This document shows positions 35,122 to 45,729 of a DNA stretch of 64,000 nt, in pieces. Both the position numbers and the translations under genes were made by a program. The notes beneath the pieces were generated by a model that saw only the letters and a program-made list of their open reading frames with translations, was not told the origin of the DNA and did not search any database. The stretch's first letter is position 1, and each line of letters starts with the position of its first letter. The stretch covers positions 9,736,451-9,800,450 of the forward strand of contig NC_033622.1 in assembly GCF_001540865.1 (NCBI RefSeq), in the 5' to 3' direction. The stretch comes from Ananas comosus (lineage: Eukaryota > Streptophyta > Magnoliopsida > Poales > Bromeliaceae).

Positions 35122-35479
35122 CTTGTAGAATTTAAAATTGTTTAAAGTTGAATCTTTTAAATTAGTAGTTGTATACTTTGATATTGCATATAGCATATCA
35201 TATATGATTGTATGGGTTGGTATGTGATTTCGCTTCGTGCGGATAGGAAAAGTCTTGCCCATTCGGCCGTTCTGTTGCAAATGACTGAGCGGGCCTAATT
35301 GGTGGTCTCGTGGTGTGACACACACAACCAAGATGATTAGAATACTATCTCAAAAAGTTAAATATTAATTAATTAACTAAAGTAGTTAAGTGATACTATA
35401 TAACTATATTAATTACTTTTCATATGCTGATAAATAAATTTAAATCCAAATATAACTATTCAAGGAGAGCAAAAGGAGT

Positions 35480-36000
35480 TCACAACTGGTGGGTACCACT
35501 AATACTGCAAACGACAACCACCAAACCATAACTCCGTCTAAGCGCATACCTCCGTCTCCAAATACTATCACTCCAGAATAGCTCGTCATAATATATCTGA
35601 CTATTCAGGAATACGCTATTCATTTTTACTAATATTATCTGGATGCATCTCTTTGATCTCGACTGTATCTGGCCATCATAGTATACATCGATTATACCAA
35701 CTAGTTTATTCAAATGTCACCTAGTACATCGATCCTCACACGATGTATGCTGCTACCTCAATACGTTACCCCTATTCGATTGTCATGGTCTATGAATCTC
35801 AAGGTTAGATTTTAACCCTATCTTCTTGGCAGTTTTAGATCATATTTCGGCTAAGTAAACCCGATGAACATTGACTCACACATATCCTACTCTAAATCTC
35901 CACTTCAAGACTGCAATAACTACATGATTGCAAATAATCAGTCAATTGATTTTCCTTGTCCATATGATCACATAGAGCTCATAACTATGCCCGAAGATCA
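35480..36000 (-). pseudogene. Unidentified repeat with conserved coding-like segment, copy 2
   Basis: The minus-strand frame (35713-35480) shares RDQR, MNSVFLNSQ, YDELFW and the surrounding nucleotide order with 18250-18790. The nature is unknown; both copies lack a full-length open frame. Confidence 0.4.
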
Positions 36001-36080
36001 AAAACAACACTATAGTACCGGAACTCCGGTACTATAGATAGTATAGTAGCCTAACTCTATATATATATATATATATATAG
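36001..36080. mobile_element. End fragment of a (TA)n-flanked inverted-repeat element
   Basis: ACTATAGTACCGGAACTCCGG TACTATAGATAGTATAGTAGCC followed by (TA)n resembles the right end of the element at 51426-51976. The GTACCGGAACTCCGGTAC part is a near-perfect palindrome. Confidence 0.45.
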
Positions 36081-36417
36081 CAAGTAGATCATACTAGCAT
36101 AATTAATTAATTGCAAATATCCTCATATTTTCTCATGCAATTAAATTTGAACATAAGAAACAGACAATGTAGAAATTTAGCAAAGATGATAAATTTTATT
36201 TAAATGGCGTAGCTCGTAGAGACAACCCATACTAAACACTCGTCGAGATTACAGTGGTGTTAGTAGCCTAAAATAAAATCATTATGGAGGCCCCATATAA
36301 GGTTGTCCCCAAGGGCCACTAAACCTAACTTTAATGATATAATAATAATAATAAATCATAAATATGGACACTTTGTGTGCTATATCTAAGATTTGATGGT
36401 CAATATGATAAAATTAA

Positions 36418-36977
36418 TGTCACGCCCCGGATTACACTTTCCCCGGGCACGCCGACAAATCCGCCGTATACAAAGGAATTTCCCCTGTATACGAAGCGTT
36501 AGCTGTACCTGTAAATCAAACACTACTACGAACAGTAGTAGAGAGCTGCTAGAGAAAACAGAAGCTAAACAAACTGAGTTTCATATACATAGTCCAAATC
36601 CAAAATACAAAGCTACTCGCACTGGCGAGTTAAGTCCACTATGTACATAAACTCGAAACAAAACATCTACCTGCAGTAGGGGCACCTCTAGCTCAGCACG
36701 TCGGGTAGGGCTCTAACTCGCGACGCCCTTACCTCGATCCTGATCCGCGGAAGGCGCAGCAGCCGAAACCTGTGGCTCNCTCGTTTCTGGGCGACCCTAA
36801 CAATGTTCTGGGCGCCCGAATCTGGCAAAACTTCAGTTTTGCTTATTTGAGTGCGCCGAGTCCAATTCTGCATCCAATTCGTGCAGAATTGACTCCGACT
36901 CAGTCCGACACTCTCCAGAGATGTCGACCAGTCTATAATACTGAAGCCAATCCTATCCAAAGCTCAGGAACACTACA
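36418..36977 (-). mobile_element. Solo LTR, 560 bp, TSD ATTAA
   Basis: The plus-strand start is TGTCACGCCCCGGATTAC and the end is TCAGGAACACTACA. The duplication ATTAA is at 36413-36417 and 36978-36982. In the minus orientation it ends CCGGGGCGTGACA, like the other Tekay/Del-type LTRs. It contains one ambiguous base (36779) and TTCTGGGCGCCCGAA. There is no coding region. Confidence 0.85.
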
Positions 36978-36984
36978 ATTAAAT

Positions 36985-37139
36985 CGACTGTCACTAACGC
37001 AAGTGGCAAATGATCTGGCGGTTAGTACTCGATCGAGGTCTCAAGTTCGAATTCTAGTTGATTCATATTTCGAGCTCAATTTATTTTTTAAAAAAATAAA
37101 TGAAATGGGTAGCATGCTACCTTTCTTTTTAAAAAAAAA
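36985..37139 (+). mobile_element. tRNA-derived SINE, copy 2
   Basis: It starts close to CGACTGTCACTAACGCAAGTGG, has the B-box-like AAGTTCGAATTC and the family tail ATAAATGAAATGGGTAGCATGC then TACC, and ends in A9. It lies directly next to the solo LTR. Confidence 0.75.
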
Positions 37140-37213
37140 TCACTAAAAGGTTAGGGACCACATTTGAGAAAGGAACTCAGTGTAAACAAATCTAGTGCCC
37201 AAAGAGGTGAGTT

Positions 37214-37367
37214 TTTTTTTTTTTTTTTAAGAAAAGTAGTATTCTATCTGTTTCGTTTATTTTTTTAAAAAAAATTAATTAAAAATATGAAGTAATTAAG
37301 ATTCAAATCTAGAATTTCAGATACCAATCAGCAAATCTTTTGCTATTTACGCTAGAGACGGTCAATT
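37214..37367 (-). mobile_element. tRNA-derived SINE, copy 3, 14-bp TSD
   Basis: It is inverted relative to copy 2. The T-tract at the left is the reverse poly(A), and GCTAGAGACGGTC at the right is the family head. The direct repeat CAAAGAGGTGAGTT flanks it at 37200-37213 and 37368-37381, as expected for LINE-machinery retroposition. Confidence 0.85.
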
Positions 37368-37381
37368 CAAAGAGGTGAGTT

Positions 37382-37990
37382 GTGCCTCCAACTTGGAGCA
37401 TTGCAGTTCATGCAATGTCTTTTTTTAACTGCCGCAAAATGTTGGGCGTTGATTGGCATGTGACAAATATTTTAGTTTATATATAATTCAAATATTTTAG
37501 TTTATAATTAAAATAAAATTTACTATAAAGTGATGAGCTTTTAAATTGTGTTCCTACCTTAACTTTTGGTTGCATAAAATTAATTTATTTATGCAAATTT
37601 AGTTTGAACATTTTAAGAATTTAAATTTTATCAGGCTAAGTTCAATCCAGTCTACTTATTTAAATTTAGTTTCGAGTTACTTTTTAGAATACAAGTTTCC
37701 AAATTAGTTATTATTTAAAAGCAACAAGTCACATAATATTGAGACAAATTCAGATTTTTTGTGTTAATAATTCCCTAGTTATTATATAAAATTAGTCAAG
37801 TCATCTAAGTTAAGATCAATTCAAATATTAGTGTCTCATACCATAGAATTTTTCCTGTTGTTGAATTTTTATAAAATTTTTAAAATAATCAACTTGCCGC
37901 TACTGTAAAGATTGTCATTTGTTTTAGAAAAAGAGGTGACACGGTGTCAAGAACTACTTCCAAAGTCTCTAATAAGTTTATATATATATT
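37382..37990. other. AT-rich intergenic, no feature recognised
   Basis: Low-complexity DNA with no open frame of interest. Confidence 0.4.
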
Positions 37991-40661
37991 TGTAACGACC
38001 CAGCCCACTAGCGACAATAACTCGCTGGGCCCAACCATAGCCCAAAATGCTTAAGCCTAGTTATTATTATTAGTGTCTAAGTCTCTTATAAAGACAATGA
38101 CAATCTCATTCCCATCCGATATGAGACTATTAGGGTGTCACAGACTCCTCCCGTTAAGGTCCTGACGTCCTCGTAAGTCCAATCACACATACAGCCCAAG
38201 ATCACCAGGCGATGTGAGACTCGTCTCGCTAGCCCGTCATCCAGACCATGGCTCAGCCGAGACTCACCACACATGTCCAGCTGGTGAACCGGCTCTGATA
38301 CCAAATGTAATGACCCAGCCCACTAGCAACAATAACTCGTTGGGCCCAACAACCGGCCCAAAATGCTTAAGCTCAGTTATTATTATTAGTGTCTAAGTCT
38401 ATTATAAACACAATGACAACCCCATTCCCATCCGATGTGGGATTATTGGGGTGTCACAGACTTCCTCCGTTAAGGCCCTGATGTCCTCGTCAGTCCAATC
38501 ACACACACAGCCCAAGATCACCAGGCGATGTGAAACTCGTCTCGCTAGCCCGTCATCCAGACCCTGGCTCAGCCGAGACTCGCCACACATGTCAAGCTGG
38601 TGAACCGGCTCTGATACCTAATGTAACGACCCAGCCCACTAGCAACAATAACTCGTTGGGCCCAACCATAGCCCAAAATTGTTAAGCCCAGTTATTATTA
38701 CTAGTGTCTAAGTCTCTTATAAATACAATGACAATCACATTTCCATCCGATGTAGGACTATTAGGGTGTCACAGACTCCCCCCGTTAAGGTCCTGACGTC
38801 CTCGTCAGTCCAATCACACACACAGCCCAAGATCACCAGGCGATGTGAGACTCGTCTCGCTAGCCCGTCATCCAGACCCTCGCTCAGCCGAGACTCGCCA
38901 CACATGTCCAGCTGGTGAACCGGCTTTGATACCACTTTAATCTGTCACGCCCCGGGGTCCCTTTTTAGTTTAAAGTATAGCGGAAAAGCGTCTGAAATTT
39001 TTTTTTGAAAACCTAACCCCAGAGTATGCCAGATCCGCCACAAATACAGGAGATCCACTGTTCACACAGACAGAGTCTCCCCTGTATTTGCACGGCGTCA
39101 TACAAGTACAGAGTTCAAACATGATACAACCATAACCAGATGAGCATACAAATAACCAACAGTTATACATTCCTACACCATTCACCACAGTTTCACATTT
39201 ATACATTCAATATTTAAAAATAAATCCACATCTATCAGTTAAAATGTTTCCAACCACAGAAATAGGTTTTGAAATACTAAGATACAGAATCCACAGAAAA
39301 CTTTTTGAAAACTGTTCCCTATACAGGAACTTTTATCTTTTAAAAACGTTACCACGAGGGGTAGAAATCCATTCAACATTTGAAATCCACAAATTCCCTT
39401 TTTTTTTTTTATTACATCATAAAGCCAATGAAAATATAATGTTCAACTGAAATATCAAAAACTGAACCATAACTAGATCTAAGTTATTTATTTGGAGAAC
39501 CGACCAACCGGGTCACATATGTAAATACAAGAACAGACTAACCAGGTCGCAGATGTCATAACCAGATAAAGTCTACTCTACTCCTACACAATGATACTAC
39601 ATATGGAAACAACTGAGTAGAGTAAATATGAAAATAGCATGGGTGCAAGGCTCAACGTGTATAAGGTAAGCAGTATAAACAACAAGGGTAAAGGAAACGT
39701 CACCGAACGTGCACTACTGTACCGACGTCGGATCGAAGTACCCACTTGTACGTGTCTGACGAAAATCTCTCGACTATGAAGACGGTGCAACCGAACCTAC
39801 GAAAGGTCCACCGGGTTAGAACCTAACCCACTACTAAGAAACCCTCAAAGCATAACCCCACAAATAAACCCACGGGAATCGGTTTCCCAAAATCGATTAC
39901 CGAACACACCGGAAGTCCCGAACCACGCACCGAAAATCAACGATTGGTTTCCGGAAAGGCTTGGGGCCTTGGACGATCAGTCCAGAGGTTATCCTCAGCC
40001 TACACTTGCTGCCAACAACAGCCACATCGAAGCAAAAAGCATAAAAGCCCTTACCGCTACATAGAATCACATCATTTTATGTGATTTCTAGGCTTTTCTG
40101 GACCGTGCACGCAAACCAGAGATCGATTAATCAGACCGTCGCACTCGTTGATAGGTTTCAGTGTGCCGGAGGCCGTGCTCACCTCCGACAGAACTCGTTG
40201 GGCCCAACAACCGGCCCAAAATGCTTAACCCCAGTTATTATTACTAGTGTCTAAGTCTCTTATAAACTCCATTCCCATCCGATGTGGGACTATTTTGGGA
40301 CTATTGGGGTGTCACAGACTCCCCCCATTAAGGCCCTGACGTTCTCGTCAGTCCAATCACACACACAGCCCAAGATCACCACCAGGCGATGTGAGACTCG
40401 TCTCGCTAGCCCGTCATCCATACCCTGGCTCAGCCGAGACTCGCCACACATGTCCAGCTGGTGAACCGGCTCTGATACCAAATGTAACGACCCAGCCCAC
40501 TAGCAACAATAACTCGTTGGGCCCAAACCACCAGCCCAAAATACTTAAGCCTAGTTATTATTACTAGTGTCTAAATCTCTTATAAACCCCATTCCCATCC
40601 GATGTGGGACTATTGTGGGACTATTGGAGAGTTATTGTTGGTAGTGGGCTGGGTCGTTACA
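37991..40661 (-). mobile_element. Composite TRIM array with an embedded larger LTR, flanked by ATATT
   Basis: In plus-strand order it holds: LTR 37991-38142, internal 38143-38305, LTR 38306-38458, internal 38459-38621, LTR 38622-38773, internal 38774-38934, a larger LTR 38943-40190, a truncated TRIM LTR 40191-40316, internal 40317-40482, a partial LTR from 40483, and an inverted LTR end at about 40628-40661. Each internal region keeps the initiator-Met type primer-binding site (TGGTATCAGAGCC or a variant, on the minus strand). All complete LTRs are 152-153 bp and match the TRIM at 5069. ATATT precedes 37991 and follows 40661, so the block behaves as one insertion. No coding capacity is seen; the short frames in the internal parts are not genes. 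Confidence 0.88.
38943..40190 (-). mobile_element. Larger LTR (1248 bp) inside the TRIM array
   Basis: The plus-strand start is TGTCACGCCCCGGGG and the end is CACCTCCGACA. It has the CCCCTGTATTTGCACGGCGT segment like other LTRs of this type. On the minus strand its GGGGCGTGACA end is followed by GATTAAAG and then TGGTATCAAAGCC, a primer-binding site at normal spacing, which runs straight into TRIM internal sequence. No target duplication flanks the LTR alone. Confidence 0.7.
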
Positions 40662-41215
40662 ATATTATTATACGCTAAAATACAAAAATTTTGTTATAAA
40701 TATTTATTTTTTTATTTCTCTTTCTCGATTTTCAAAATTCTATATTTTTCTCTCTTAAAATGTTAGAAATATTTCCAGGAATACGATGTTATTGGAGAAG
40801 GCAAAATGACCAAATTATTATTATTTCTTCGATAAAAAAAAAATAATTTTTAAATATATTTTTATCGTTCTGAATACTATTTTCGGTATAAATTATAAAA
40901 AGTGGATGGAATAGTAATGAAATCTTGACAGAAGGGGTCTAAATGCAATAACTTAAAATGTTGAGAGAATAAAATATAAATTTTTAAAAGTTAGAAAAAA
41001 AAATTAAAAAAATTGTATATTTATAAAAAAAAACTTTTGTAATTTAGTCTATATTATATTTAGATATGGAGCCTAATGTTTGTATTACATATTTCTACAC
41101 CATCGATTGTCACTGTAATTTTATAGTTTTGTTGGAGTAAAAACAAAAAATCGAAATATTTTCGGATTTTCAAGACCTTTCAAAAACGCGAAAGTGGATG
41201 GTTCTGGAAAGGCGC
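40662..41215. other. AT-rich intergenic, no feature recognised
   Basis: It starts with the right ATATT duplication of the composite array. No gene is seen. Confidence 0.4.
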
Positions 41216-41530
41216 GCCCAAACTAGGGCTCAAACGCTCGGTGCAGGGAACAAATTTCGGATGCGCTCACGGTAGGTGTGGACACGAGTCGGTCGCCGCG
41301 ACGCCGACGCCGACGCCGACGCTGGTTCGACGACACGTGGTGGAATTCGAAGGGCTGCGGATCCGGGAGAATTGGGGCATCGTCGACCGACACGTGTCGG
41401 TTTCGCTCCGGGAATAATAAGTGGGACCCGTGTTGACCGGTCAGGACGCGTGCGTGTCGGAGCGGCGCCTCTTTTTTTTCCTAATTGAAATTCTGCGGAT
41501 GTTTTAAATGCGGTGTCGGCCGACACCTAC
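41216..41530. other. CpG-rich island-like patch with two perfect palindromes
   Basis: This is GC-rich DNA in an AT-rich setting. It contains (GACGCC)n at 41299-41320, the palindrome ACCGACACGTGTCGGT (about 41386-41401, with a CACGTG core) and GGTGTCGGCCGACACC (about 41512-41527). The overlapping open frames on both strands look like composition effects. Confidence 0.5.
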
Positions 41531-41639
41531 GCGCCGTTTCCGAACTTTGGCAGTTGACTCTGCCGCTCCCCCCGACCTTTACCAATTAATGCTGATCATC
41601 ATCATCATCATGAATCACCGTAATAAAAATATAAAATTA

Positions 41640-42042
41640 ATTTCACACATATCCCTACAAATATAATAAATTATAAATATATTTTTATAAATTTTAATTT
41701 TTATTTACTGTCCCTACAAAAGTACTAATATTTTCAAATATATCTCTGCCGTAAGAGTTCGTTAGAAAACTTTAATTAACCATAGATTAAATAGTTAATT
41801 GTGATTAGTTTATTAGATAACTTGACATTTTTGTTCCTGTTGTGTCTTTTAGAGAGGCATACTTGTGATGGCAAAATTGACATTTTATTTAAAATATAAA
41901 CAGTTTTATAACTGTAACAAAACAGAGGAATATATTTAAAAATATTAAACTTTTGCAAGAATAATATATAAAAATTAATCTTTATAAGAATATATTTGTA
42001 ATTTACTATATTTGTCGCGACGTGTATGCATTTAACCCTAAA
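41640..42042. mobile_element. Inverted-repeat element related to the one at 8825
   Basis: Shared words in the same order as at 8825-9478 include ATCCCTACAAA, TTTTCAAATATATCTCTGCCG, AACTTGACATTTTT, GTGATGGCAAAATTGACATTT and, near the right end, GTATGCATTTAACCCTAAAA. The left terminus is eroded. Confidence 0.55.
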
Positions 42043-42496
42043 AAGTAATTTGCCAATATTTGTTTACTTATATATTTATGGACAAAATGTAAGGATACCG
42101 TCCATATTATTGGTCAGCGAACTTTTGACGATATTTTATTTTGAACCCCCTTTTATTATTATTATTATTATTTTTGTAAATGAGCCAGTTTTAAATGTAA
42201 TCCCCAAAAGTTACAAAATACTTAAGATATCTTCAACATAGATAGTCAATATTATTTTTATCAATCCACAACAAAAGAACCCATCAACCGCACATTGAAA
42301 TGTTCAGTGCTTTCGTATTCTTATTAGGGTAAGTTGGAATTTTGGAGTGACCAGTCCAAGTCACCACACTCATCTTAATTTGAAGCACGTACTTTGTCGA
42401 CACACACCAACTCCGTGCGAAAGTGATTTCCACCGAAGCACGAAATTGGTGCATCTATAGCTGGTTGATATATAATTTGCTTCTAATAAAGTGGGT

Positions 42497-42644
42497 GTGC
42501 TACTTAGTTAAACAAGTGGCAAAGGGCTTCGTAGTTGGTATCCGAGATCCAAATTCGAATCCTAGTTGATTCACATTTTCAGCTAAGTTTATTTCTAAAT
42601 GAAATAAACGAAGCAGGTAGCGCACATGCTACCTATCTCTCTCT

Positions 42645-42692
<48 letters not shown>
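42497..42692 (+). mobile_element. tRNA-derived SINE, copy 4, with A47 tail
   Basis: A-box-like AAACAAGTGGCAAAGGGC, B-box-like AAATTCGAATCC, then GCTAAGTTTATTTCTAAATG and AGCAGGTAGCGC...CTACCTATCTCTCTC, followed by about 47 A residues. The long pure tail suggests a comparatively recent insertion. Confidence 0.85.
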
Positions 42693-42694
<2 letters not shown>

Positions 42695-42989
42695 TGCTGG
42701 CCTCATTTTCCACAAAAAATAGTACTGCGGAAAGAGACATCAAGTAGCTAGGCCTTTAGTCTGAGGGGGTACTGAAGCCTTCAGCTTCATTCACTTATTA
42801 AAAACTATAGCTTTAATTATGTTGGCCTTTTTCTAATTTTCCTTTCAAGTTGGGGCCATCTGATGTTCCCTTTCTCAGCACTTTTTAGTCAAATTCTTAT
42901 ACAAAGTCCTAATCAATGGAGGGCTGAGGGATCCAAACACCCTCATTATATAGAAATTGAAAATCCCAAAAGAAGTAAAGAGTTTTGCT

Positions 42990-43690
42990 TGGTTGGTATT
43001 AACTATTAAGAGGGCGTGACTTCACGGCAGACAATTTGTGAGAGGAGTGGATTTCGGGTTCAACAATTGATGGATCCTCCCTCTATGGAAGTGAACTGAA
43101 AACGATTGGTCATTTATTTGCTGGATATATGTATACTTGTTTTTTATTCTGTAAGTACTAGAGCGAGTTTTTTACTCAAATGTGCTATCGCATATGGCTC
43201 GTGAACTTGGAAAGAGGTTAAGGGAACTTAAGAAGAACCTAACTACTCTATTGGCTACGTGGTGGGCTCTCTGGCTCGAAAGAAGAAAAAAAGAACACCA
43301 CGTATTAGGGAGAGGAGCCGAAAACCGATACAAGGTGATTGGAGGGTATTCGGATTCGGAAGCAGCTAAGACATTGGGATGCAGCTTGACCTTGATTGAT
43401 TTTGGAGTAGTAGGTCTCTCCTGTGCTTGCTTATTTGGCCGATTTTACTTGGTGCTTGATTGACCAATTTTACTTTGTACTTGTTTGACCCCTTCCTCCC
43501 TCCTCTACCTCCCCACTCTAATTAGCAGTGGTGCTCTATTCTTGTTTTGTTTTTCAATCTTTGTTTATTTTCCTTTTCCTCCTTTTTCTTTTATTACTAT
43601 TATGTTAGGCTTTCAGAGGCCAGATTGTCTCATCTTTTTTAATTAAATTTTTTTGCTTAATGAATGAAGTGGACAGTTTGTTACCCTTTT
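42990..43690 (+). mobile_element. 3' remnant of an L1-type LINE
   Basis: A decayed frame reads LTADNLxxRSG/xGWISGSTIDGSS and IGHLFAGYMYT, like the zf-RVT segment found at the end of plant L1 reverse-transcriptase polyproteins. It is followed by LATWWALWLERRKKEH (43238-43290), like the L1 C-terminal WxxWxxRN motif. Downstream is a T-rich 3' region. The 5' portion, including reverse transcriptase, is absent. Confidence 0.6.
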
Positions 43691-43723
43691 TAAAAAATTA
43701 TTGTTTTATTATGCAAATGGTCA

Positions 43724-44335
43724 GTGTTTACTATCAGTGACTACAAGTATAAAATAGTTTTATTCTTCTCTAATCTTAATTTTTAAAAGAGACTCCAAAA
43801 CTTGATTCTCTCTCACCACCCGTACGGACCACCTCAATGCTCCTTAATTAATTAGAGCTCCAACTCGGCTCGGGTCACGACACGCAAGAATGCACGATCG
43901 AATACAAGAAACACTCCTTAATTAATTAGCATGGTAATAAGAATCCGGCTTCTTGACTGTACGGAACACCATGCTTGAGGGATCTTGCTCCAAGAGGCTT
44001 CAATTAATTAGCGCACGAAGAATAGTCTCAGCCGCACCAACCTTTTAATTTAATTTGCATGGCTCTTAATTGTGTCGCAACTTCTTTAATTTGGCCGTAG
44101 CATGTATATATAATACATGTCTCCTAATTAGAGTCTAATTCTAATTCAATTAGAATTATACTCCTAATTATAATCCATATATGCCAAATTAAATCTAAAT
44201 AATATCTAATCCCAATTAGATTAGGATTTATCCTTAATTTAGATAACTACAAATCTAAACCAAATATAACAATTTACTATCAGTGACTACAAGTACAAAA
44301 TAGTTTTATTCTTCTCTAATCTTAGTTTTTAAAAT
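43724..44335. mobile_element. LTR-like segment flanked by a ~60-bp direct repeat
   Basis: TTTACTATCAGTGACTACAA GTATAAAATAGTTTTATTC... at 43726-43790 recurs at 44272-44330 with few changes. The DNA between ends in AAACCAAATATAACA, i.e. TGTTATATTTGG on the minus strand, like a copia LTR start, and contains many TTAATTAATTAG words. No coding region is present. Confidence 0.45.
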
Positions 44336-44926
44336 TTTACTCTTTACAAGCAAACTGAACCAATCCAATCTCTTTAATTCAATGCAAAGATACTGCATTG
44401 ATCCTCCTTATTAACGGGCTACGTAGCATTTCTCAACCTAAAATAATTGTTTGCTCTATCTTTCCTATACTTATAAAATCTGATTTATCTTAAATAATAA
44501 GATTGTAAGAACGCTGATTTCATTATGAGTAGGGCCAGTTTTGATAAATTTTTCCCTTTTTTTCTCTAATAACCAATTCAAGCATTTCAAAATCACCTCT
44601 CAGTAGGTCAAAATTTATTTATTTCAAAATCTTTTTTATTTTCAGTCGTTTCATATGTTTCGCTATGCTCAATTCAAATCAGAATATTGGGTTTACTTTT
44701 TTAATTTTCTTCATTATTCATTTTAGAACTGTAAGTATTTTGAAACTTTTAGAAGAAGGAAATTTTTTTTTTCAATTTTCTAACTCTTCTTTAGAGTTCT
44801 TTATAAATGGGTTTAAAAAAAAGGTGGCCCTTTTCAGGGATTGTATAATGATATAAATAACTAAGCTTCCACAGATTTTATAATTCTAATGATGTAAAGC
44901 TCTTTGACTCACAACTAAGTTATCTC
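44336..44926. other. AT-rich intergenic, no feature recognised
   Basis: A 63-codon open frame lacks recognisable motifs. Confidence 0.35.
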
Positions 44927-44944
44927 AAGAAAATAAAGAGTTAC

Positions 44945-45110
44945 CGACCGTCCCTAGAGCAAGTAATAAAGGGTTTGATGGTTGGTACCCGAGACGCAAG
45001 TTCGAATCCTAATTGATTCACATTTTTAGCTAAGTTTATTTCTAAATAAAATAAAAAAAACAGCTAGCGTGCTACCTATCTCTCAAAAAAAAAAAAAGAA
45101 GAAAAAAACA
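44945..45110 (+). mobile_element. tRNA-derived SINE, copy 5, 18-bp TSD
   Basis: It begins CGACCGTCCCTAGAGCAAG and has B-box AAGTTCGAATCC, the family body GCTAAGTTTATTTCTAAAT and an A-rich tail. The exact 18-bp direct repeat AAGAAAATAAAGAGTTAC flanks it (44927-44944 and 45111-45128). This copy best defines the family ends. Confidence 0.92.
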
Positions 45111-45128
45111 AAGAAAATAAAGAGTTAC

Positions 45129-45729
45129 AAATTAGGACATAAATTGAAGAATAAAAAAAAAAAAAAAAAAAAAAGGCAAAATTTGTAATTCAACCCATCA
45201 ATAAAACCGGTACGTCAAATATTCCGAAGCATCTCAAAGAAATATTTACATCCATATTAGAGGAAATCTCCATACCTTAAAATATTTGTTAATAAATTTA
45301 CTTACAAGCGAACACAAAATCACGTTTTTACGCGCATTTAAAAGTTAACAAATATATAACAAAGATCCCCCACATATTTTTCCTCCCACCAACATTCACC
45401 ATAGTTAATTTAAATGACGTGATTATCAAATGAAGAGGAGCATCAGAAAAGAAAAAGAAAAAAAGAAAAAAAGAAGAAATCATCACACGCATCTGATTGA
45501 AAAGCATGCATGCGTCCCTTGATATCAGTAGCATCAATTATCATCAATTACGTGCTTTAAGATTCGAGCCAGTGCTATCCAATAATCGATAGAGGGAGTG
45601 CGTCTCATTAATAAGGGTCAAACCTTTTTCTTTTGTTTTTGTTTTTGTTTTTGTTTTTGTTTTTTTTTAAAAAATTTTAATTATATGAGTATACGCATCT
45701 CATTCCACAACCCAACCAAATCCACCCAG
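45129..45729. other. Region downstream of the 448-aa gene, no further gene
   Basis: A-rich tract at about 45152-45172 and a (TTTTTG)n-like repeat at 45628-45662. It probably contains the 3' untranslated region of the minus-strand gene. Confidence 0.4.

Noticed and set aside
37201..37381. Independent T-rich promoter-like segment
   Set aside because: It is the reverse poly(A) tail of a SINE with a 14-bp target duplication.
43182..43463. 93-codon plus-strand frame as a host gene
   Set aside because: Its WWALWLERRKK region resembles the end of L1 LINE polyproteins and it is followed by LINE-like 3' DNA.
44945..45110. tRNA gene
   Set aside because: A- and B-box-like words are present, but they belong to a SINE with poly(A) tail and target duplication, and no cloverleaf is evident.
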